DNA of 64,000 bases from Domibacillus tundrae (GCF_000970675.1 NZ_LAJA01000003.1:43836-107835), one strand, 5' to 3'. Numbered from the stretch's first letter, positions 25,401-35,053 are shown. Numbers and translations are program-made. The notes: generated by a model from the letters alone, not told the origin.

Positions 25401-25514
25401 GGTTATGGGTCAACTCCTGTTTAATTTGATGCCCTAAGTATACGCCCATTTTTTTCAAAAAAGAACCGCCAGCCGCCCGAAAACCACATTTTCCACAATT
25501 CAGTAACATTTCAT

Positions 25515-25994
25515 TCAAACTTTGTTCACAACTTCAAAAAAAGAAGCGTTTACTACGTCAGCAAGCTTTTTCGGAGCGAGTTCAATTTGTGCTCCGATCT
25601 TGCCGGCACTGACAACCATAGTCTTTAATTTTTCCGCCTGAACGTCGATAAATGTCGGGTACAGCTTTTTCATGCCAACCGGTGAACAGCCGCCGCGTAT
25701 GTAGCCGGTCTGCTTTTGGATGTCTTTCACTGGTATCATCTCGATCTTTTTTTCACCTGCCGCGCGAGCCGCTTTTTTTAAATCAAGCTCACATTCTACC
25801 GGCACAACGAACACATACAATCGACCCGTGCCTTGTGCAACCAGTGTTTTAAAGACGCGCTGCGGAGCGACACCGATTTTCTCCGCAACGGACACGCCAT
25901 CAATTTTTCCATCCTTGTTGTCATATTCATGCATTTGATACGAAATGCCTGCCGCGTCAAGCAGCCGCATCGCATTTGTTTTTCCTTTTGCCAC
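25515..25994 (-). CDS. ybaK: Cys-tRNA(Pro) deacylase, YbaK/EbsC family
   Basis: A 159-aa trans-editing enzyme that clears mischarged Cys-tRNA(Pro). Family features: N-terminal AMRLLDAAGISYQMHEY, the catalytic-site Lys in VFKTLVA, and the GGCSPVGMKK loop. Normal length. GTG start with GGGGG upstream. It is divergent from the LytTR regulator with a 64-bp shared promoter gap. Confidence 0.92.
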   Translation of the reverse strand: MAKGKTNAMRLLDAAGISYQMHEYDNKDGKIDGVSVAEKIGVAPQRVFKTLVAQGTGRLYVFVVPVECELDLKKAARAAGEKKIEMIPVKDIQKQTGYIRGGCSPVGMKKLYPTFIDVQAEKLKTMVVSAGKIGAQIELAPKKLADVVNASFFEVVNKV

Positions 25995-26058
25995 AGTGTT
26001 TCCCCCTATATATATGTTAAAATTATTGTACTATAGCCCATATAAAGAGGTGGAATAA

Positions 26059-26709
26059 ATGGATCAACTGACCGTTTCCGGATTGATGGAAGTGATGAAA
26101 GAATTTTTTCCGCCTAATACGTCTGTTGCCGTGTCGAATCACGAAAAATTTATTTATTACCAGTCTAGCCGCCTAGTTGACTTGCACATCCGGGCGGGCG
26201 ATCCGATTAAACAAGGCAGCGTGACACAGCAGGCAATTACGGAAAAGCATCAAGTGTCAACGTATATTGACAGCGATGTGTACGGCATCCCCTACTATGC
26301 AATGAGTGTACCGATTTTTGATGACCACGTGCTGACTGGCGCGATTACGACCATTTATCCGGCTAAACCTTCGCCGATTTCACGTAATATTTTAACAATC
26401 AAAGCAGAAGACCGGTGGTATCCGATTCCGTATTCTGATGTTTTATACCTGGAATCGGAAGGACGTAAAACGCGCGTGCTGGCGCAAACAGGAAGCGGCT
26501 ACCATAAGCTGAACTTAACAGAACTTGAATTTATGCTGCCGGACGACGCGTTTATCCGCGTACACCGCTCCTACATCGTCAACGTGAACTTTATTCAGGA
26601 AATTCAGCCGGATTCCCATTCGACTTTTTTGCTTATTATGAAGGACCGGACGAAAATCCCCGTTACTCAAACGTACACGAGCGCATTCCGTAAAGCGCTC
26701 AATTATTAA
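26059..26709 (+). CDS. LytTR DNA-binding regulator with sensory N-terminus
   Basis: A 216-aa protein. The C-terminal 100 residues are a LytTR DNA-binding domain (IPYSDVLYLESEGRKTRV ... FIRVHRSYIVNVNFI). The N-terminal part looks like a PAS-type sensor (FPPNTSVAVSNHEKFIYY ... GIPYYAMSVPIF). It lacks a receiver domain, so it probably senses a small ligand. It lies upstream of a CoA transferase gene in the same direction, with a terminator between them; it may control that gene, but no operator was identified. Confidence 0.85.
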   Translation: MDQLTVSGLMEVMKEFFPPNTSVAVSNHEKFIYYQSSRLVDLHIRAGDPIKQGSVTQQAITEKHQVSTYIDSDVYGIPYYAMSVPIFDDHVLTGAITTIYPAKPSPISRNILTIKAEDRWYPIPYSDVLYLESEGRKTRVLAQTGSGYHKLNLTELEFMLPDDAFIRVHRSYIVNVNFIQEIQPDSHSTFLLIMKDRTKIPVTQTYTSAFRKALNY

Positions 26710-26723
26710 CAAACTTGCTTGAT

Positions 26724-26753
26724 GACGCGAAATTTCTCCTTCGCGTCTTTTTT
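26724..26753 (+). terminator. Terminator of the LytTR gene
   Basis: Stem GACGCGAA/TTCGCGTC then TTTTTT. Confidence 0.9.
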
Positions 26754-26776
26754 GCGGCTTTTCATTCCGAGGCAAA

Positions 26777-26790
26777 TGAAAACCCTTTCA
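26777..26790. promoter_or_regulatory. cre-like site upstream of the CoA transferase
   Basis: TGAAAACCCTTTCA matches the CcpA consensus TGWAANCGNTNWCA at every fixed base except the central G. It lies 46 bp before the start codon, where CcpA would act on the promoter. Confidence 0.5.
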
Positions 26791-26835
26791 AATACTGCTA
26801 CACTTGTTAAAATGAACCAGGGGGATCGATTCACA

Positions 26836-28344
26836 ATGAATGAACGTATTCGCATCGAGGAATTAAGAAGCAGGATAGTGGGCGCGGATGAAGCTGCATC
26901 CTGGATTGAAGACGGGATGACATTGGGGTTAAGCGGATTTACACGGGCTGGAGATGCAAAAGCGGTGCCGATGTCACTTGTGGAACGGGCGAAAACAGAA
27001 TCGTTTAAAGTGAACATTTTCACGGGGGCTTCGCTCGGCTTTGATTTAGATAAAATGATGGCAGAAGCCGGAATTATTCATAAACGCCTTCCATTTCAGG
27101 CGGACCCAGTGATGCGAAAAGAAATAAACGACGGCCAGCTGTTTTTTGTCGATCAGCATTTATCCCACACCGCGGAATCCATCCGCAGCGGTGTACTCGG
27201 CCCGATTGATTATGCCATTGTAGAAGCAGTCGCCATTACAGAAGACGGGCTAATTATTCCGGCGACCTCCGTCGGCAACTCATCAATTTTTGTGGAAAAA
27301 GCAGAGAATGTCATTGTTGAACTGAATACCGCACAGCCGGCGGAACTCGAAGGCCTTCATGACATTTACAGTCCGAACGATCAAGGCAGACGAGGGCCGA
27401 TCATGCTGACATCAGTAGATGAACGCATTGGGGACATCGGCATTCGCGTTGATCCCGCAAAAGTAAAAGGCATTGTACTGACGAATGCCCAGGATTCACC
27501 GTCCACTATTGTGCCGCCAGATGCAGAGACGGCACAAATGGCCAATCATTTAATCACCTTTTTCCGTGAAGAAGTCAAAGCGGGTCGTCTCACGAATGAA
27601 CTCGCGCCGCTGCAGTCCGGCATCGGCTCGATTGCCAATGCAGTGATGCACGGACTTATTGACTCGGAATTTGAAAACCTGGAAGTGTATTCTGAAGTAC
27701 TGCAGGATGCCGTTTTTGATTTGTTTGATCACGGTAAAATCCGTTTCGCTTCCGGCTGCTCCATTACATTGTCTGAAGAAAAAATGACCGACATTTATTC
27801 GAATTTAGCGAAGTACCGGGACAAGCTGGTGCTCAGGCCGCAGGAAATATCGAACCACCCAGAACTCATCCGTCGACTTGGCTTATTGTCCATTAACACG
27901 GCGCTTGAAGTGGATATTTATGGAAACGTGAATTCCACTCACGTCTCTGGTACAAAAATGATGAATGGCATCGGCGGATCAGGGGACTTTGCCCGCAACT
28001 GCCGGACCGCGATTTTTGTGACAAAATCAACTGCAAAAAATGGCGCCATCTCCAGTATTGTCCCGTTCGCTTCACACGTTGACCATACGGAGCACGATGT
28101 GGACATCATCGTGACCGAGCAAGGTTTTGCGGACTTGCGTGGACTCGCACCACGTGAACGGGCCCTTGTTATTATTGAAAATTGTGCGCATCCGGCATAC
28201 ATAGACCAGCTGCGCAGCTATTACGAAGAGGCGCTTACACGTGGTGGCCAAACACCGCATATACTCGAAAAAGCATTGTCCTGGCATACACGACTCGCTG
28301 AAACCGGTACGATGCGTGAGGAACAGCCTGTTTCCCTTTCGTGA
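26836..28344 (+). CDS. Acetate/succinate CoA-transferase (acetyl-CoA hydrolase family)
   Basis: A 502-aa class I CoA transferase of the Cat1/AarC type, moving CoA between acetyl-CoA and succinate or a similar acid. Two related halves; the active-site Glu is likely in LEVYSEVLQDAVFD, with the CoA-binding GGSGDFARNC and VTEQGFADLRGLAPRERA motifs. GGGGGAT lies 10 nt before ATG 26836; the 39-residue extension to 26719 runs through the previous terminator and is rejected. Preceded by a LytTR regulator and a cre-like site, consistent with overflow acetate metabolism. Confidence 0.88.
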   Translation: MNERIRIEELRSRIVGADEAASWIEDGMTLGLSGFTRAGDAKAVPMSLVERAKTESFKVNIFTGASLGFDLDKMMAEAGIIHKRLPFQADPVMRKEINDGQLFFVDQHLSHTAESIRSGVLGPIDYAIVEAVAITEDGLIIPATSVGNSSIFVEKAENVIVELNTAQPAELEGLHDIYSPNDQGRRGPIMLTSVDERIGDIGIRVDPAKVKGIVLTNAQDSPSTIVPPDAETAQMANHLITFFREEVKAGRLTNELAPLQSGIGSIANAVMHGLIDSEFENLEVYSEVLQDAVFDLFDHGKIRFASGCSITLSEEKMTDIYSNLAKYRDKLVLRPQEISNHPELIRRLGLLSINTALEVDIYGNVNSTHVSGTKMMNGIGGSGDFARNCRTAIFVTKSTAKNGAISSIVPFASHVDHTEHDVDIIVTEQGFADLRGLAPRERALVIIENCAHPAYIDQLRSYYEEALTRGGQTPHILEKALSWHTRLAETGTMREEQPVSLS

Positions 28345-28448
28345 CGTCTGTTCGGCCGCTTTTTGGCAAACCAACTCAAGAATTCGATCTCAAACCGACT
28401 TCCAGCAAAAAAACGGTACGGCGTTTATATATAGAACCTTCCCTTCAC

Positions 28449-28476
28449 AAGAGCTGCTTCGGAAGCAGCTCTTTTT
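28449..28476 (+). terminator. Terminator of the CoA transferase gene
   Basis: Stem AAGAGCTGCTTC/GGAAGCAGCTCTT then T run. Confidence 0.93.
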
Positions 28477-28711
28477 GGTATAAAAGCGGGAGAAAAATCG
28501 ACAATTTCATAAGAAAAAAACAGCCCACTTATTTATCTCATTCAAAATTTGTTCTTAACGTCAAAATTTTTCTGCTTCGTGTCGTTTATATGATATTTTG
28601 TGCTTTTTTTAATGAAAGCACTTTCAAATAAATTTATAATTGTAGTCAAGAAGCCGATCCAACCGGCTCAACTTACAAAATACATTCCATACTCTCTCTG
28701 ATTTACTGTCA
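28477..28711 (+). other. Gap with cre-like site and a TATAAT; possible small RNA
   Basis: No coding frame is evident. TGAAAGCACTTTCA at 28613-28626 matches the cre consensus except for one central base. TATAAT at 28635-28640 follows 8 bp later, and the region ends in a bidirectional terminator. A short CcpA-controlled transcript of about 100 nt on the plus strand is possible but unproven. Confidence 0.35.
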
Positions 28712-28745
28712 GAAAAAAGCGGCCCCGGTGAAGGCCGCTTTTTTC
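28712..28745. terminator. Bidirectional terminator
   Basis: Stem GAAAAAAGCGGCC/GGCCGCTTTTTTC directly after the antiporter stop; T runs on both strands. Confidence 0.93.
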
Positions 28746-28748
28746 TTT

Positions 28749-30587
28749 TTACCCGCCGCGGCGCTGTTCCGCGATTTTTTCTTTTGCTTTGGCCATCTCT
28801 TTCACCGGCGGCATTAAGCTTACAATCGTGTCACCCGCCTCCCCTTTTGGCGAAACGTCGCGCGTGTAAAATTCCAGCTTGCCGGATTGCTTAACAATAA
28901 ACAGAAGCAGCGTATTTTCATCAAGCTCTTTTAAATACTTGTCGTATCGGAACCGGTCTGTTAATTCAGTTTTTCGGAAAACGTAGTCTGCTGCCCGTGA
29001 TGTGAGCGCCTGGTAGTGGGCAGATGAATCAAACAATACTTTCCCGCCGACCGTTTTGTCGAATTCTTTCGCCGTTTCTGTCCGCTCCGGCCCTGCTGCA
29101 ATCTGGTACAAATTCACACGCCCCATTTCCGGCACAAATGTTGAGCAAACGAGTGCATTGTATGCTTCATCGCTTGTTGCAGCGATCATATAGTCATACC
29201 GAGTCAGCTCCAAATGATACTCTGTGCTTTCTGACAAAATTTCACCGTGATACACCGGTAAATTCGCCTGGCGTGCTGAATGGAGCCTTTGCCACGATTC
29301 ATCTGCGACAAGAACCGGAATATTTAAGTCCTGCATCGTTTTGCCGAGCTTTGCGGTAAATGTATTGCCGCCGATAAGGAGGACACCCGGCTTGTCTGTA
29401 GAGGCGAGATTTAGCTTTTTCGCCAGCCAGCCGATCGAAAACCCGTGGGCAACAACGGTTGAAAACACAAGGGCAAATGTAAGCGGCGTGAGCAGTGACG
29501 CGTCTTCATAACCCGCTTCAAATAAGGATTGGGCAAAGTAGCCGGATACAGTTAGCGCCACAATTCCCCGCGGCGCAATCCAGCCGACAAGCGTTTTTTC
29601 CTGTTTGGTCATGTCTGTGCCAACCGTTGACAGCCAAATCGAAAGCGGACGGACGACAAACAGCATGATCAATACAAATGCAATAATACGGAAGTCAAAA
29701 ATCTGCATAAGCGTCTCTCTCGTCAGAGACGCGGTTAGCATAATAAAAATCGTTGAAATCAAGAGAATGGAGATGTTCTCTTTAAAATGACGCATGTCTT
29801 TAATAGAAGAAATGTGCATGTTTGCCATGACCATTCCCATTGCGGTAACGGCCAAAAGACCTGTCTCGTGCATTGCTTCATCTGCAATCGTAAAGCAGGC
29901 GATGACAACAATAAAAACAGCAGGTGATTTTAAATACTCCGGGACACGTCCTTTCTCAAGTGCCTTGCCGAGTCCAATTCCAAAAACAACGCCAAGCACA
30001 ACGGCAAAAGCTGAGCCAAACAAGAAGTTAATAAACGTTGCCGCAGTGACTTCTCCTGTAAAAAATTTAATTAATTCAAATGCGAATAAAGCGAGAAGTG
30101 CACCAAATGGGTCAACAACAATCCCTTCCCATTTCAGAATAGCGGCCGTACGCGGTTTTAATTTTGCCTGGCGCAGCAGTGGCAAAATGACAGTCGGCCC
30201 TGTCACAATAAACAATCCACCGATGACAAATGCTACAGCAAGAGATAATCCTGCTACATAATGCGCCGCGAGGGACCCCGCAATCCAGGCGATAAACGCG
30301 CCGAGTGTCACAATACGGCGGATCGGCTGCCGGACCGTTTTAATTTCACGAAAATCAAGGTTTAAGCTTCCTTCGAATAAAATAATAGCAACAGCCGCTG
30401 AAATAATCGGACCGAATAAGTCCCCAAATACATCTTTCGGATTAAACCAGCCAAACAGCGGACCGATTAACAGCCCCGCAACTGACATGACAACAATCGC
30501 AGGAAGCCGGAAACGCCAAGCCATCCACTGAGATGCAATTCCGACCACGAGCATGATCATTAAGCAAAACAGTAAAGAATCAAACAT
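28749..30587 (-). CDS. CPA1-type cation:proton antiporter with C-terminal TrkA-N domain
   Basis: A 612-aa membrane protein. Residues 1-390 form the NhaP/CPA1 antiporter domain with about 12 helices, including GPTVILPLL and the acidic EGIVVDPFGALLA. The rest is soluble: a Rossmann TrkA-N (RCK) domain starting PGVLLIGGNTFTAKL, then a TrkA-C-like end. It exchanges Na+ or K+ for H+ and is probably nucleotide-gated. AAAGGGAG precedes ATG 30587; the longer frame to 30905 is not supported. Confidence 0.88.
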   Translation of the reverse strand: MFDSLLFCLMIMLVVGIASQWMAWRFRLPAIVVMSVAGLLIGPLFGWFNPKDVFGDLFGPIISAAVAIILFEGSLNLDFREIKTVRQPIRRIVTLGAFIAWIAGSLAAHYVAGLSLAVAFVIGGLFIVTGPTVILPLLRQAKLKPRTAAILKWEGIVVDPFGALLALFAFELIKFFTGEVTAATFINFLFGSAFAVVLGVVFGIGLGKALEKGRVPEYLKSPAVFIVVIACFTIADEAMHETGLLAVTAMGMVMANMHISSIKDMRHFKENISILLISTIFIMLTASLTRETLMQIFDFRIIAFVLIMLFVVRPLSIWLSTVGTDMTKQEKTLVGWIAPRGIVALTVSGYFAQSLFEAGYEDASLLTPLTFALVFSTVVAHGFSIGWLAKKLNLASTDKPGVLLIGGNTFTAKLGKTMQDLNIPVLVADESWQRLHSARQANLPVYHGEILSESTEYHLELTRYDYMIAATSDEAYNALVCSTFVPEMGRVNLYQIAAGPERTETAKEFDKTVGGKVLFDSSAHYQALTSRAADYVFRKTELTDRFRYDKYLKELDENTLLLFIVKQSGKLEFYTRDVSPKGEAGDTIVSLMPPVKEMAKAKEKIAEQRRGG

Positions 30588-30718
30588 CACATCTCCCTTT
30601 CCCTTACACACATTTTTATACATACTACCGTGTTTGTTCCCACATTTTATGTTTTGAAAACTAACAGCGCTTTCGCAAACTGAAATTGTACAGTGGCAGC
30701 AGCCGTCCGGTAAAATAA

Positions 30719-30838
30719 GAAAAGCGCAAGGCGACCGTTTACTGGCGACAAGCATAAGACGAGTATTGGAGGAGGCGCTTCTTGCCTCCAGAAGGGCTTG
30801 GCTTATGACCAAGCCGAAGGCGCCTGGAGCTGGACAGT
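30719..30838. repeat. Folded repeat, family 1, divergent copy
   Basis: Begins AAGAAAAGCGCAAGGCG and ends GCGCCTGGAGCTGGACA as in the 5028 array, but the middle differs. The inner hairpin is GAGGC-GCTTCTT-GCCTC, against GTGGC-GCTCTTT-GCCAC in the array: a compensatory base-pair swap. Lies in the 310-bp divergent gap before the ABC1 kinase; nothing else is evident there. Confidence 0.85.
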
Positions 30839-30897
30839 TTCCAAAAATATATACTTTTTTATCTTTTAAAAAAACGTATTCGGAAAGGATGGATTTT

Positions 30898-32523
30898 TTG
30901 AACAATATCGCCTTTTTCCGTATTTTTAAGATTGTTAAAATGGCCGCTGTTTTTTTTATTCAGCTGACGTTATTTGAACGACGGCACCGTGGCAGCTGGA
31001 CAGAGGAAACGAATCGCAAATGGGAAATGCTTGTGAAAAAACAGGCGGCAGAGTACCGTCGTACGGCTCTTCGTCTTGAAGGGCTGCTTATTAAGCTTGG
31101 GCAATTTTTAAGCACACGAGCGGATATCATGCCAAAAGCGTTTTTAGAAGAGCTGGAAGATTTAATTGACCGCGTTCCAGCCGTGCCCTGGGAAGCAGCC
31201 AAAGCGGTTATGGAATCAGAGTGGAATGGCCCGATTGAGACGATTCTCTCTCATATCGATGAACGGTCAGTGGCGTCCGCTTCGATCGGTCAAGTATATA
31301 AAGCAACGCTTCATTCTGGCGAAGAGGCTGCGGTGAAAGTACAGCGTCCGGATATTGATCGAATTATCGCCGTTGATTTTAAAGCAGTCCGTATTGTAAT
31401 GAATCTTGCCGGCCGGTTCACGACATTCGGCAAGCAGACGGATTTGCCGGCTTTGTATCGTGAAATGACTGCCATTATCGGAGCAGAGCTCGATTTTAAA
31501 AGCGAACTTGCCAACGGCCGTTATTTTAAACAGCGGTATGAGTCGTTTAATGCGGTGGATATTCCGTCTTACAACAGCGACATTTCAACAAAACGCGTGC
31601 TTGTGATGGAATGGATTGAAGGCGCGCGCATCACGGATCTCGCCTTTCTTGAACGAAACGGCATTGACCGCCATATATTAGCCGAACGTTTGACTAACAT
31701 GTTTTTGGAGCAGCTTTTACAGGAAGGCAAATTTCATGCCGACCCGCACCCCGGCAATATATTAGTCAAGGCAGATGGCACGATTGTACTCATTGATTTC
31801 GGCATGATCGGCATGCTGCCGGCAACTGACGCCATCTACATCCGCGCAATGATTGAAGGCATTTTAACAGAAGATTACAGTAAGGTGGTGGACGGGCTTG
31901 AAGGACTGCAATTTCTACTGCCGCGTGCGGACAAGGAACGGATGAAGCGTGTGATTAGAGCGATGATCGACGCGTACACATCGCAGTCTTTTAAGCGAAT
32001 GGATGATCTTGCCGCTCAGCAGCTGCTTGAAGAAATACAGCTAATCGTTAAGCAGGAACCAGTACAGATGCCTGCCGGTTTTGCCTTTTTAGGACGGGCT
32101 GCCTCTACGTTCATCGGTCTTTTGCATATTTTAGACCCAAATATCGATTTAATGGAGGTTGGACGGCAGCCGGTGCTGGACTGGCTCGGGAAACATGCCG
32201 GCAAAACAAATCCACAGACGATTTTACTTCAGTCGCTGCGTCCGCTTCTTTCTCTCCCGCAAAAGCTGTCGGCCGCGCTCGATGAACCAGCCCGATTGCG
32301 GGAGCAGCAAGATGCACATCGGGAACGCGCCGAAATGGAGCGCTACTTGCTGAAAAGCCGTCGAGACGCGCTTTTGTTCACCGCTCTTGCATTCCCGACC
32401 GTGCCAGCCGCTTTTTGGACTGAACAAGCTGTGCTCCTATACGGAGGCCCTGCTCTTTTAGCCGTATCACTCATTTTTTACTGGCGGTCGATCCGGGCGC
32501 ATAAGCGGTTTCTTCAAAAATAA
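30898..32523 (+). CDS. ABC1/UbiB atypical kinase
   Basis: A 541-aa UbiB/ABC1/AarF protein. The KxGQ motif is in LIKLGQFLSTRADIMP, the ATP Lys in AAVKVQRP, catalytic Asp in FHADPHPGN, and the metal Asp in LIDFG. Two C-terminal hydrophobic helices anchor it. In organisms using ubiquinone these support quinone synthesis; here it is more likely tied to menaquinone or membrane lipid metabolism, which is not settled. AAAGGATGG is 7-8 nt before TTG 30898; ATG 30889 overlaps that ribosome site. Confidence 0.87.
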   Translation: MNNIAFFRIFKIVKMAAVFFIQLTLFERRHRGSWTEETNRKWEMLVKKQAAEYRRTALRLEGLLIKLGQFLSTRADIMPKAFLEELEDLIDRVPAVPWEAAKAVMESEWNGPIETILSHIDERSVASASIGQVYKATLHSGEEAAVKVQRPDIDRIIAVDFKAVRIVMNLAGRFTTFGKQTDLPALYREMTAIIGAELDFKSELANGRYFKQRYESFNAVDIPSYNSDISTKRVLVMEWIEGARITDLAFLERNGIDRHILAERLTNMFLEQLLQEGKFHADPHPGNILVKADGTIVLIDFGMIGMLPATDAIYIRAMIEGILTEDYSKVVDGLEGLQFLLPRADKERMKRVIRAMIDAYTSQSFKRMDDLAAQQLLEEIQLIVKQEPVQMPAGFAFLGRAASTFIGLLHILDPNIDLMEVGRQPVLDWLGKHAGKTNPQTILLQSLRPLLSLPQKLSAALDEPARLREQQDAHRERAEMERYLLKSRRDALLFTALAFPTVPAAFWTEQAVLLYGGPALLAVSLIFYWRSIRAHKRFLQK

Positions 32524-32612
32524 GCTCTTTCTTTTTTACTATTTAAACGCATGAACCGGCTGTGCCAATTCAGTGGAGGCAGCGCACAAGATGCTGATAA
32601 ATTTAAAGACGT

Positions 32613-32650
32613 AAAAAAGGGATGTGCCAGCATGGGCACATCCCTTTTTT
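32613..32650. terminator. Bidirectional terminator, ABC1 kinase / purU
   Basis: Stem AAAAAGGGATGTGCC/GGGCACATCCCTTTTT with T runs both ways. Confidence 0.95.
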
Positions 32651-32652
32651 TC

Positions 32653-33561
32653 TTATTGAAACACGATCGTTTTATTTCCATGAACGATGACACGGTCTTC
32701 TAAATGCCACTTCACCGCTCGAGCTAAAACGCGCCGTTCAATCGAGCGGCCGATTTTTTTCAAATCCGCTACATGATCACGATGATCCACGCGTTCAATA
32801 TCCTGCTCGATGATCGGACCTTCATCCAAATCGTTTGTCACGTAGTGAGACGTTGCACCGATCAGCTTTACACCGCGGTTATACGCACGCTCATACGGAC
32901 GCGCGCCGATAAACGCCGGCAAGAATGAGTGATGGATGTTAATAATTTTGTTCGGATATTTCTCTACAAATTCAGGCGTTAAAATTTGCATGTAACGAGC
33001 CAGGACAATGACATCGATATTGTATTGTTCAATAAGGCGGGATTGTTCTTCCTCGACCTGATTGCGGATGTCTTTGTTTGCCGGAATGTAATGGAATGGA
33101 ATACCGAGCGATTCAACCATGCCACGGGCATCTTCATGATTCCCGGCCACAAAGGCGATATCCGTCTGTAAATCCCCGCTTTGCCATTCCCATAAAAGCT
33201 CTAATAAGCAATGTGGCTCTTTTGATACGAAAATCGCCGTTTTTTTCCGGTCGCTGCTGTATGCAAAGCGGAAATCCATGTCAAACTCTTTTGCAAGCGG
33301 CGTGAAATCCCCTTCCATTACGCTGCGCTTTGCCATGAGGTCGTCGCAGTCAAATTCAAGGCGGATAAAAAACGTGCCGCCTTCAGGATCGCTCGTGTAT
33401 TGGCTCGATTCGATAATGTTGGCGCCGTGTTCGAATAAAAACTTCGACAGCGCGGATACGATACCGGGTCCATCTGGACACTTGACAAGCAGCCTTCCGC
33501 GATTTACATAGCGGCTTTGCCCATTCAGAAAGTTTTCAAGCGCATTTATATTTACAGTCAT
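32653..33561 (-). CDS. purU: Formyltetrahydrofolate deformylase
   Basis: Releases formate from 10-formyl-THF, balancing one-carbon pools (302 aa). N-terminal ACT domain (CPDGPGIVSALSKFLFEHG) and C-terminal formyltransferase-fold domain with INIHHSFLPAF and the catalytic Asp in the VTNDLDEGPII loop. GGAG precedes ATG 33561. The formate produced here could feed the formate dehydrogenase at 60.9 kb, but the genes are far apart. Confidence 0.96.
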   Translation of the reverse strand: MTVNINALENFLNGQSRYVNRGRLLVKCPDGPGIVSALSKFLFEHGANIIESSQYTSDPEGGTFFIRLEFDCDDLMAKRSVMEGDFTPLAKEFDMDFRFAYSSDRKKTAIFVSKEPHCLLELLWEWQSGDLQTDIAFVAGNHEDARGMVESLGIPFHYIPANKDIRNQVEEEQSRLIEQYNIDVIVLARYMQILTPEFVEKYPNKIINIHHSFLPAFIGARPYERAYNRGVKLIGATSHYVTNDLDEGPIIEQDIERVDHRDHVADLKKIGRSIERRVLARAVKWHLEDRVIVHGNKTIVFQ

Positions 33562-33698
33562 TTGGGTACACTCCAGTTATCAATTTAATTTCCTCATTAT
33601 AAACGATTCGATCCGCTTTGAACATATATTCAGCCATGCATTTCAATTTATGTTATAGTAAAATAACAAAAAATCACTTGCAATTGGAGGAAAATCTT

Positions 33699-35036
33699 TT
33701 GGAAAAACAGCCACAATGGTCGTCTAAAATTGGCTTTATTTTGTCATCGGCCGGAGCAGCAATTGGACTCGGAGCCATTTGGAAATTTCCTTATGTGACC
33801 GGGCAAAGCGGCGGCGGGGCTTTTTTGCTTTTATTTATCCTTTTTACACTGCTTATCGGGCTGCCAATGCTCATTTCGGAATTTATAATTGGACGCGGCT
33901 CTGGGCGTGAAGCAGTGAGCGCTTATAAAAAACTAGCACCAGATTCCTTTTGGACGGTAACCGGCAAAATCGGTGTTGCCGGCTGCTTCTTGCTGCTGTC
34001 GTTTTACAGCGTTGTCGGCGGCTGGGTGCTTATTTACACGGTCCGCTCTTTATACGGAGGCGTCATTAATAGCGGTGACCCCGTCGCGCTTTTTGACGCC
34101 GTCACAGCTAATGCCGGATTAACGATCGGCGGCCATGCTGTTTTTATGCTGCTGAATATTCTTGTTATTGCGGCAGGCATTCAAAATGGAATTGAGCGTT
34201 CCAGCAAATATATGATGCCCATTTTGTTTATTTTCTTTATTATTTTAGTCATTCGCTCATTGACCCTGGATGGCGCAATGGAAGGTGTTGCGTTTTTTTT
34301 ACAGCCGGACTTTTCAGAAATTACCGGAGAAGCGGTTCTTTATGCACTCGGCCATTCGTTTTTTTCACTGGCTGTCGGGTTTTCCTGTATGGTCACATAC
34401 AGCTCCTATTTGGGCAAAGATGTCAGCATCCCGGCATCTGCAGGCTGGGTTTCGATCATGAACATTTTCGTTTCGGTATTAGCGGGACTTGCCATCTTCC
34501 CGGCCGTTTTCGCATTCGGTCTGGAGCCGACTGAAGGACCCGGTCTTCTTTTTATCGTTCTGCCGTCTGTTTTTGCGCAAATGCCGTTTGGGGAACTATT
34601 TTTGTTTATGTTTTTGCTGCTGTTTCTGTTTGCGACTCTTACGTCGTCGTTCAGCCTGCTTGAAATCATTACGGCCGCTTTTACAAAAGGCGAGGAATCA
34701 TCACGTAAAAAAATGGCACTTATCTCGGGTATTATTGTTTTCTTAGCTGGTATTCCTGCTGCGCTGTCATTCAGCGTTTTGGCTGATATTTCATACTTTG
34801 ACCGTACCATTTTTAACTTAACCGACTACCTTGTCAGCAACATCCTGCTTCCGCTCGGCAGCTTGCTGATCGCCCTGTTTATTGTATGGCGGATGGACCA
34901 AGCGCTTGTTAAAGAGCAATTTGAGTTAAGCGCCGGGAGACTTAGTCCGGCTTATGCCATTTGGCTGCCCCTTATGCGCTGGATTGTGCCCGTGACAATT
35001 GCTGTCGTATTTGTGTATACAATGATTCAATTATAA
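33699..35036 (+). CDS. Sodium-dependent transporter, NSS/SNF family
   Basis: A 445-aa LeuT-fold symporter, probably for an amino acid or amine. It opens WSSKIGFILSSAGAAIGLGAIWKFPYV, the Na+-site helix 1 of the family, then GGGAFLLLF, and has about 11-12 helices, typical of bacterial NSS proteins lacking TM12. TTG 33699 has TTGGAGG 8 nt upstream; the frame to 33618 lacks a ribosome site. Divergent from purU. Confidence 0.9.
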   Translation: MEKQPQWSSKIGFILSSAGAAIGLGAIWKFPYVTGQSGGGAFLLLFILFTLLIGLPMLISEFIIGRGSGREAVSAYKKLAPDSFWTVTGKIGVAGCFLLLSFYSVVGGWVLIYTVRSLYGGVINSGDPVALFDAVTANAGLTIGGHAVFMLLNILVIAAGIQNGIERSSKYMMPILFIFFIILVIRSLTLDGAMEGVAFFLQPDFSEITGEAVLYALGHSFFSLAVGFSCMVTYSSYLGKDVSIPASAGWVSIMNIFVSVLAGLAIFPAVFAFGLEPTEGPGLLFIVLPSVFAQMPFGELFLFMFLLLFLFATLTSSFSLLEIITAAFTKGEESSRKKMALISGIIVFLAGIPAALSFSVLADISYFDRTIFNLTDYLVSNILLPLGSLLIALFIVWRMDQALVKEQFELSAGRLSPAYAIWLPLMRWIVPVTIAVVFVYTMIQL

Positions 35037-35053
35037 GCAAAGTAACAGAAAAG

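Noticed and set aside
26719..26835. N-terminal extension of the CoA transferase
   Set aside because: It crosses the LytTR terminator and the cre-like site; MNERIRIEEL start matches family length.
30588..30905. 106-residue extension of the CPA1 antiporter
   Set aside because: It reads through the family 1 repeat; ATG 30587 has AAAGGGAG.
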